Origin: an uncultured Clostridia bacterium
GTDB taxonomy: Bacteria; Bacillota; Clostridia; Christensenellales; Pumilibacteraceae
Reading direction: 5' to 3'
DNA length: 18,322 nt
Assembly: GCA_934247335.1 (NCBI GenBank)
Contig: CAKQJJ010000011.1
Location: forward strand, 1-18,322
The notes beneath the pieces were generated by a model. The model ran no database searches and was not told where the DNA came from. It worked only from the letters and a program-made list of their open reading frames with translations. Below are positions 14,006-18,322 of the stretch, piece after piece (positions within the stretch are counted from its first letter, which is position 1; each line of letters begins with the position of its first letter). The translations under genes and the position numbers were made by a program.

Positions 14006-15600
14006 TATTCCGCGCTTGCCTTTATAAATTCGCGGAAAAGCGGATGCGCGTCGTCGGGGCGCGACTTGAATTCGGGATGGAACTGGCAGCCGACGTAGAA
14101 AGGTCTGTCGGTTATTTCCACTATTTCCACAAGGCGATCATCGGGCGAAGTGCCGGACAGCGTCATGCCGTTTTTCTCGAAAATCTCGCGATAGTCGTTG
14201 TTGAATTCGTATCTGTGGCGATGGCGTTCGGCGATTTCGGGCTTACCGTAAGACGCGCGGGCTTTGCTTCCGTCTTTAAGAACGCACGGATAGGCGCCCA
14301 GTCGCATGGTTCCGCCTTTATTGCTGATATGTTTCTGGTCGGGCATAATGTCGATAACTTTATGCTCGGCGTTTTCGTCGAATTCGCCGCTGGTTGCGCC
14401 TTTCAGTCCGCAGGCGTTTCTCGCAAACTCGATTGCCATCATCTGCATACCCAGGCATATTCCGAAGCAGGGAACGCCGTTTTCGCGGGCAAATCTGCAC
14501 GATTCTATCATGCCTTCGGTTGCGCGGTTCCCGAATCCGCCCGGTATTATTATGCCGTGTACTCCGTCGAATATCTTTGCGGCGGTGTCGCGGTTAACGT
14601 CCTCGCTGTCCACCCAGCGGATGTCCACCTTGACGCCGTTTGCGTAGCCGCCCGCGTGGAGCGCTTCCACTACCGACAGATAGGCGTCGTGAAGGCTGAC
14701 GTATTTGCCGACGAGCGCGACTTCCACCGACTTTTTGGCGGCTTTGACCGACTTTATAAAGCTTCTCCATTCGGTTAAATCGGTTCTGCCTTTAAGATTA
14801 AGCACGTGAGCCACCGCGGTGTCCAGTCCCGCCTTGTGCAGGTAGAGCGGCGTTTCGTACAGGCATTTGAGCGTGACGTCCGAAACGACGCATTCGGGCT
14901 TGACGTTGCAGAACAGCGCGATTTTTCTTCTTATATCCTCGCCCACTTCTCCGTCCGAGCGCAGAACTATTACGTCGGGGCTTATTCCTATGCCCTGAAG
15001 CTCGCCCACGCTGTGCTGAGTGGGTTTGGACTTATACTCGTTGGAGCCGGTTATGTACGGAACGAGGCAGACGTGAATGAAACAGCAGTTTTCTCTGCCC
15101 ACGTTTATCGCATACTGGCGGATGGCTTCGAGGAAATGGCGGGATTCGATGTCTCCGATGGTTCCGCCGATTTCGGTTATGACTATATCGGCGCCGGTTT
15201 TCTCGGCGTTCTTTTTAATAAAGCGTTGAGTTTCGTCGGTAACGTGCGGAATAATCTGCACGGTTTTTCCGAGATATTCGCCCTTTCTTTCTTTTTCGAG
15301 AACGGAATAGAATACTTTTCCGGACGTAAGGTTGGAATACTTATTGAGATTTACGCCCGTAAAACGCTCGTAGTGTCCGAGGTCGAGGTCGGTTTCCGCA
15401 CCGTCTTCGGTGACGTAAACTTCCCCGTGTTCGAGAGGGTTCATGGTTCCCGGATCGACGTTCATATACGGATCCAGTTTCTGCACGGCGATGGTGTAGC
15501 CGCGCTGTCGAAGCAGTCTGCCGAGAGACGCCGCGACTATGCCTTTGCCCAGTCCGGAAACGACGCCGCCCGTAACGAATACGTACTTTGTTCCGTTCAT
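13993..15600 (-). CDS. pyrG: CTP synthase, 535 aa
   Basis: Forms CTP from UTP, ATP and glutamine. The synthetase domain starts with the P-loop VTGGVVSGLGKG (9-20), then LDPYMNVDPGTMNPLEHGEV (42-61) and TEDGAETDLDLGHYERF (64-80). The class I glutamine amidotransferase domain (about 293-535) has the oxyanion strand IIPGGFG (351-357), nucleophile Cys382 in CFGICLGMQMM, and the His508/Glu510 pair in GCQFHPEF. Length is standard, and no residue is missing. Start ATG 15600 is preceded by AGGAGA. It carries a leader with an intrinsic terminator and a separate promoter. It uses glutamine, the product of the next gene downstream. Cytoplasmic tetramer by family. Confidence 0.97.
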   Translation of the reverse strand: MNGTKYVFVTGGVVSGLGKGIVAASLGRLLRQRGYTIAVQKLDPYMNVDPGTMNPLEHGEVYVTEDGAETDLDLGHYERFTGVNLNKYSNLTSGKVFYSVLEKERKGEYLGKTVQIIPHVTDETQRFIKKNAEKTGADIVITEIGGTIGDIESRHFLEAIRQYAINVGRENCCFIHVCLVPYITGSNEYKSKPTQHSVGELQGIGISPDVIVLRSDGEVGEDIRRKIALFCNVKPECVVSDVTLKCLYETPLYLHKAGLDTAVAHVLNLKGRTDLTEWRSFIKSVKAAKKSVEVALVGKYVSLHDAYLSVVEALHAGGYANGVKVDIRWVDSEDVNRDTAAKIFDGVHGIIIPGGFGNRATEGMIESCRFARENGVPCFGICLGMQMMAIEFARNACGLKGATSGEFDENAEHKVIDIMPDQKHISNKGGTMRLGAYPCVLKDGSKARASYGKPEIAERHRHRYEFNNDYREIFEKNGMTLSGTSPDDRLVEIVEITDRPFYVGCQFHPEFKSRPDDAHPLFREFIKASAEYCKK

Positions 15601-15663
15601 AATTTCTTCTCCTTTGAAGTGAATTTTTAATAAATTTTGCTTGTTTTTCTGCGTTTTGGCACT

Positions 15664-15715
15664 AAAAAAGGGCGTTTTTTTTTAAGGCTTTTTTCAAACC
15701 TCAAAGAAAACGCCC
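15664..15715 (-). terminator. Leader terminator (attenuator) of pyrG
   Basis: GGGCGTTTT pairs with AAAACGCCC, continued inward by TTTGAGG with CCTTAAA, then six U (15664-15669). It sits 64 bases before the pyrG ATG, inside the transcript from the promoter at 15765-15794, so it is an attenuator and not the end of another gene. Leader attenuation of pyrG by CTP is known in Gram-positives. Confidence 0.8.
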
Positions 15716-15730
15716 GAATTTACGAGTCCT

Positions 15731-15745
15731 GCTCCGTAGCGGAGC
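15731..15745 (-). other. Small hairpin early in the pyrG leader
   Basis: GCTCCG and CGGAGC pair perfectly around a 3-base loop, about 15 nt after the predicted start. I find no clear alternative pairing between it and the terminator. Confidence 0.5.
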
Positions 15746-15764
15746 TATCAAAAAAACAGGTATT

Positions 15765-15794
15765 ATTCTAATACAAACGGGGGCGTCTTGTCAA
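15765..15794 (-). promoter_or_regulatory. Promoter of pyrG
   Basis: TTGACA (15789-15794) and TAGAAT (15765-15770) are 18 bases apart. Eight bases after the -10 the coding strand reads G followed by seven T (15750-15757). The usual GGGC start of Bacillus-type pyrG promoters is not seen. Confidence 0.7.
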
Positions 15795-15803
15795 GCGTTT
15801 GAA
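15790..15803. repeat. 14-base element shared by pyrG and xpt promoters (other copy 7497-7510)
   Basis: Identical in sequence, orientation and placement relative to the -35 box to the copy in front of xpt; see that entry. Confidence 0.6.
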
Positions 15804-15897
15804 AGCAATTTTTTTGCCCGATTTCAAATTTTTTTCGCTTTGCGGAAAGAGCGGAAAAGCTTTACGTATTCTTTACCGTCCGATATCTTTCCGCCGC

Positions 15898-15926
15898 TTG
15901 CTTTTTCCGCATTTTCGTAGTATAAT
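15898..15926 (+). promoter_or_regulatory. Promoter of pyk
   Basis: TATAAT (15921-15926) is preceded at 17 bases by TTGCTT (15898-15903), a weak -35. The start is expected near 15933. Confidence 0.6.
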
Positions 15927-15939
15927 ATAATGGGTTGAT

Positions 15940-15958
15940 TTTGGGATATCTGCCCAAA
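15940..15958 (+). other. 5' hairpin directly before the pyk ribosome binding site
   Basis: TTTGGG (15940-15945) and CCCAAA (15953-15958) form a perfect 6-bp stem. GGAGG starts two bases later, so the hairpin is near the 5' end of the mRNA and could protect it or modulate initiation. Confidence 0.45.
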
Positions 15959-15973
15959 CGGAGGAACCGAAAA

Positions 15974-17389
15974 TTGAGAAAGACTAAAATCATATGCACG
16001 ATAGGACCGGCAAGCAGCGACGAAAGAGTTTTTGCCGATATGTGCCGCTCCGGGCTTAACGTGGCGCGCCTTAACTTTTCGCACGGCACGCACGAAGACC
16101 ATAAAAAGAAAATAGACATGATTAAAAAAGTGCGCGACAAGCTCAACGCGCCGATAGCGATAATGCTGGACACCAAAGGTCCCGAATATCGCATAAAAAC
16201 CTTTAAGTCCTCTCCCGTCACGGTGTGCGACGGCGACCATTTTACTTTCACTTCGCGCGACGTAATCGGCGACGAGCATATAGTTTCGGTAAGCTACAAG
16301 GATTTGCCGTCCGACGTGGAACCCGGCGATAAAATTCTGGTAAACAACGGACTCGTGTCGTTTGAAGTGACCGCCGTGGAAGGCACAGAAATAAAGTGCA
16401 AGGTGCTTATCGGCGGCGAACTGTCAGACCGCAAGAGCATGAGTTTCCCCGGCAAAACTCTTAAACAGGAATATTTAAGCGAGCAGGACAAACAGGATCT
16501 GCTGTTCGGCGTCGAAAACGGCGTGGACTTCATCGCGGCGTCGTTCGTGTCCAGAAGGCAGGACCTTATCGACCTTAAAGAATACCTCGCGTCTATCGGC
16601 GGCGAAAAAATAGACATAATCGCAAAAATAGAAAACCGCACGGGCATAGACAATATAGAAGAAATATGCCGCGAGTGCGAAGGCATAATGATAGGCAGAG
16701 GCGACCTCGGCGTGGAAATTCCGTTTACCGAACTCCCCGCCGTGCAGAAATTCATCATCACGAAGTGCCGTCTTCTGGGCAAGCGAGTCATAACCGCCAC
16801 CGAAATGCTTGAATCGATGATTCACAATCCCCGCCCCACGCGTGCGGAAATTTCGGACGTGGCAAACGCCGTGTACGACGGGACCAGCGCGGTTATGCTG
16901 TCGGGCGAATCGGCAGCCGGCAAATACCCGGTAGAAACGGTTAAAACCATGGCTGCGATAGTCGAGGAAACCGAAAAGCACATCGATTACGTCGAACGCT
17001 TTCACGAAACGCCGTTCAAAATCAAAAACAAGCTGGACGCCATTTCACACGCCACGTGCGGCATGGCTATCGATATAAAGGCAAAAGCCATGGTCATCTC
17101 CTCCCGCTCCGGCATAACCGTGCGCATGGTGTCGCGTTTCCGCGCGCCCATGGACATAATAGGCATGGCTACCGACAAAAAAGTGTGGTATAAACTGGCT
17201 CTCTCCTGGGGCGTAACGCCGGTGATGAGCGAGCATTTCGATTCCACCGACGTACTGTTCTATCACGCGGCGAAAACGGCAAAAGCGCTGCTCGGACTGC
17301 AAAAAGGCGACGGAATAGTAGCCACCGCCGGCAACGTGGGCGGCGAATCGGGCAACACCGACACGATACGAATGATTACGATACAGTAA
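15974..17389 (+). CDS. pyk: Pyruvate kinase, 471 aa, TTG start
   Basis: Last step of glycolysis: PEP plus ADP to pyruvate and ATP. Motifs: KIICTIGPASS (5-15), LNFSHGTHEDH (33-43), MLDTKGPEYR (64-73), FIAASFVSRRQD (187-198), the catalytic Lys region IIAKIENRTGIDNIEEI (215-231), IMIGRGDLGVEIP (238-250) and VITATEMLESMIHNPRPTRAEISDVANAV (272-300). Two small departures from consensus: Gly for Ala in ARGDLG and Glu for Gln in ATQMLES. The start is TTG 15974 because GGAGG (15960-15964) precedes it at 9 bases and the protein then begins RKTKIICTIGP as in homologues; an upstream TTG at 15935 precedes the ribosome binding site. It lacks the extra C-terminal PEP-utiliser-like domain of the roughly 585-aa Bacillus enzymes. 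Only plus-strand gene here. Confidence 0.95.
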   Translation: MRKTKIICTIGPASSDERVFADMCRSGLNVARLNFSHGTHEDHKKKIDMIKKVRDKLNAPIAIMLDTKGPEYRIKTFKSSPVTVCDGDHFTFTSRDVIGDEHIVSVSYKDLPSDVEPGDKILVNNGLVSFEVTAVEGTEIKCKVLIGGELSDRKSMSFPGKTLKQEYLSEQDKQDLLFGVENGVDFIAASFVSRRQDLIDLKEYLASIGGEKIDIIAKIENRTGIDNIEEICRECEGIMIGRGDLGVEIPFTELPAVQKFIITKCRLLGKRVITATEMLESMIHNPRPTRAEISDVANAVYDGTSAVMLSGESAAGKYPVETVKTMAAIVEETEKHIDYVERFHETPFKIKNKLDAISHATCGMAIDIKAKAMVISSRSGITVRMVSRFRAPMDIIGMATDKKVWYKLALSWGVTPVMSEHFDSTDVLFYHAAKTAKALLGLQKGDGIVATAGNVGGESGNTDTIRMITIQ

Positions 17390-17400
17390 AAAGGCGTTAT

Positions 17401-17437
17401 AAAAAAGCACGGAACGACAGCTCGCCCGTGCTTTTTT
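17401..17437. terminator. Bidirectional terminator between pyk and the RAYT gene
   Basis: A perfect 12-bp stem (AAAAAAGCACGG with CCGTGCTTTTTT) around a 13-base loop gives a U-run in both directions, 11 bases after the pyk stop and abutting the stop of the convergent transposase gene. Confidence 0.9.
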
Positions 17438-17961
17438 CATTTATCGTTGTACAATTCGTCGGTTTTCCACCTCGCGGGATTTTCATACACATACCTGAAA
17501 ATCTCTTCATAATCGGCTCTGCCGCGCACTACGTGGTCGTAAAACGAACGCTGAAAAACTTTCTCTATCTCGTTTTTCGTGCTGTTGATTTCTTTCGTTA
17601 TCCTGTATTTCAACCATCCCACTACGGAACAAATCGTAGGGGAGGGGTTCCCCCTCCCGCCACCGTCGGCGACGGACAATAACAAATGTATGTGATTGGG
17701 CATTATTACGTAACAATCAACGGCAACACCGGGATATTTTGCTGTTATTTCATTTATAAACTTATCGGTTATTTCACCGTATTCGGTAAGAATCGGGAGG
17801 GGGAACCCCTCCCCTACAACATTCGACCGCTCGCTTTCAATTATTTCGGACAAAACGTTCTTTCTGTTCTCGGTGCATATCGTAATGAAATACGCGCCGC
17901 ACGTGGCGTAATCGAAATTTTTAAGTCGATGTTCTTTTCTCGAAGGCAACCGATTTCTCAT
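17437..17961 (-). CDS. REP-associated tyrosine transposase (RAYT, Y1/HUH family), 174 aa
   Basis: A Y1_Tnp (IS200/TnpA-like) single-strand nuclease. It opens with RLKNFDYATCGAYFITICTENR (about 12-33), has the HUH pair in MPNHIHLLL (His90, His92), and ends QRSFYDHVVRGRADYEEIFRYVYENP, where the catalytic Tyr is most likely Tyr157 of YVYENP. Length and C-terminus look complete. Such enzymes bind and cut GTAG-headed palindromic REP sequences; they are usually single-copy and not flanked by IS ends, and none are seen here. The start ATG lies one base after the stop of the HPt gene (TAGGATG), with only a weak ribosome site. Two inverted GTAG palindromes lie inside the frame, encoding VVGEGFPLP (48-56) and GRGNPSPT (102-109). 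Confidence 0.88.
   Translation of the reverse strand: MRNRLPSRKEHRLKNFDYATCGAYFITICTENRKNVLSEIIESERSNVVGEGFPLPILTEYGEITDKFINEITAKYPGVAVDCYVIMPNHIHLLLSVADGGGRGNPSPTICSVVGWLKYRITKEINSTKNEIEKVFQRSFYDHVVRGRADYEEIFRYVYENPARWKTDELYNDK
17636..17659 (+). repeat. REP-like GTAG palindrome inside the RAYT gene, copy 1
   Basis: Twenty-four bases starting GTAG, then GGGAGGGG, TTC, CCCCTCCC and G. The arms form a perfect 8-bp stem. On the coding (minus) strand it specifies GRGNPSPT. The exact reverse complement lies at 17794-17817. Confidence 0.8.
17794..17817 (-). repeat. REP-like GTAG palindrome inside the RAYT gene, copy 2
   Basis: Identical to copy 1 over 24 bases but inverted, with 134 bases between them and the GTAG ends facing outward. 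On the coding strand it specifies VVGEGFPLP. The identity stops sharply at both edges. Confidence 0.8.
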
Positions 17962-17962
17962 C

Positions 17963-18316
17963 CTATTTCCCGGAGTATTCCTTTATTGCCGAGATAAGTT
18001 CGTCGTACGCCGAACGCGTTTTTTCAAGCAGCGGAGCGGCGCCGTCGAAGCTCTTTACTCGCAGAATTTCGGTTAAAGCCGCGGCGTTTTTGCCCAGTTC
18101 CGTAAAGCCGAGATTAAGCGCGACTCCTTTCAGCGTGTGAGCGGCGCGGAACGCACTTTCTACGTCGCCCGCCTTAAACGCGGAATCAAGCTCGCGCATG
18201 CTGCCGTCGGACAAAAAACGCACCGCAAAATGCGCAACCGTCGCCTCGGAACCCAGCCGCTTTACAACGCCGGGATAATCTCCGCCGGTTTTTTCGTAAA
18301 TATTTTTAACGTCCAT
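17963..18316 (-). CDS. Histidine phosphotransfer (HPt) domain protein, 117 aa
   Basis: A single HPt four-helix bundle. The phospho-accepting His is His60 in AFRAAHTLKGVALNLGF (55-71), the classic HTLKG motif; flanking helices ELDSAFKAGDVESA (42-55) and ELGKNAAALTEIL (73-85) follow the usual pattern, and MDVKNIYEKTGGDYPGVVKRL matches the start of clostridial stand-alone HPt proteins. It would relay phosphate between a hybrid kinase and a response regulator in the cytoplasm; neither is in the window. Start ATG 18316-18314 fits homologues, but only six bases upstream are visible and the frame remains open, so a longer N-terminus or fusion cannot be excluded. Confidence 0.85.
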   Translation of the reverse strand: MDVKNIYEKTGGDYPGVVKRLGSEATVAHFAVRFLSDGSMRELDSAFKAGDVESAFRAAHTLKGVALNLGFTELGKNAAALTEILRVKSFDGAAPLLEKTRSAYDELISAIKEYSGK

Positions 18317-18322
18317 TATTTC

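Larger units (their letters stand above)
15601..15973. other. Divergent control region between pyrG and pyk
   Basis: Holds the pyrG leader (terminator 15664-15715, small hairpin 15731-15745), the pyrG promoter (15765-15794), an inverted pair TTTGAAA/TTTCAAA (15798-15804, 15822-15828), the pyk promoter (15898-15926) and the pyk 5' hairpin. No small ORF with a ribosome binding site was found. Confidence 0.75.

Noticed and set aside
14044..15630. Plus-strand frames opposite pyrG
   Set aside because: Shadow of a strongly conserved enzyme gene.
15601..15757. T-box or other known riboswitch in the pyrG leader
   Set aside because: No T-box sequence, PyrR-binding loop or other family core could be found; only a small hairpin and a terminator.
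15935..15973. Upstream TTG start for pyk adding 13 residues
   Set aside because: It would be nearly at the transcription start, and the ribosome binding site GGAGG is inside the extension.
17636..17817. The G/C-rich palindromes in the RAYT gene as terminators or disruptive insertions
   Set aside because: No U-run follows either copy and the reading frame is intact through both.
1..18322. CRISPR array, tRNA, rRNA, prophage or complete insertion sequence
   Set aside because: No regularly spaced repeats, no tRNA-like cloverleaf, and no IS ends or phage structural genes were seen.

Overview
The window looks like a chromosomal segment of a mid-GC Firmicute, most likely an uncultured clostridial lineage. 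This is inference from four things: GGAGG-type ribosome binding sites, consensus TTGACA/TATAAT promoters, a purine riboswitch in front of xpt, and a type III glutamine synthetase beside Gram-positive-like transport operons. It reads as ordinary core genome with one small accessory island at the right end. All genes run leftward (minus strand) except pyk.

Layout in coordinate order: (a) 1-721, an SGNH/GDSL-type esterase cut by the left edge. (b) 869-1388, a 70-aa XRE-family regulator plus about 300 bases holding an inverted-repeat operator, a perfect consensus promoter pointing right with no convincing gene behind it, and a terminator. (c) 1389-7501, a purine-salvage operon transcribed leftward: promoter, guanine-class riboswitch with a visible antiterminator/terminator pair, xpt, a BMP-family binding lipoprotein, a double ABC ATPase and two permeases (NupNOPQ-like nucleoside importer). 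(d) 7606-11654, a MarR regulator and a heterodimeric ABC exporter, with a palindromic operator at the promoter. (e) 11730-14005, type III glutamine synthetase with its own promoter in the end of pyrG. (f) 13993-15794, CTP synthase with a leader terminator. (g) 15898-17437, pyruvate kinase on the plus strand, ending in a bidirectional terminator. (h) 17437-18316, a REP-associated tyrosine transposase (RAYT) directly behind an orphan HPt-domain gene.

The genes fit together as nucleotide and nitrogen housekeeping. The riboswitch should shut off xanthine salvage and, if read-through occurs, nucleoside import when guanine is plentiful. pyrG and glnN supply and consume glutamine in adjacent units. 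The promoters of xpt and pyrG share an identical 14-base element across the -35 box, suggesting a common regulator.

The most unusual observation is in the RAYT gene. Two perfect inverted 24-base copies of a GTAG-headed palindrome, the form of a REP element (the known substrate of RAYTs), lie inside its own reading frame and are translated in two different frames. Other points worth a second look are the XRE/divergent-promoter locus with a possible structured RNA, the reused terminator sequence, and a T7 tract at the probable pyrG start site opposite an A-rich terminator arm.
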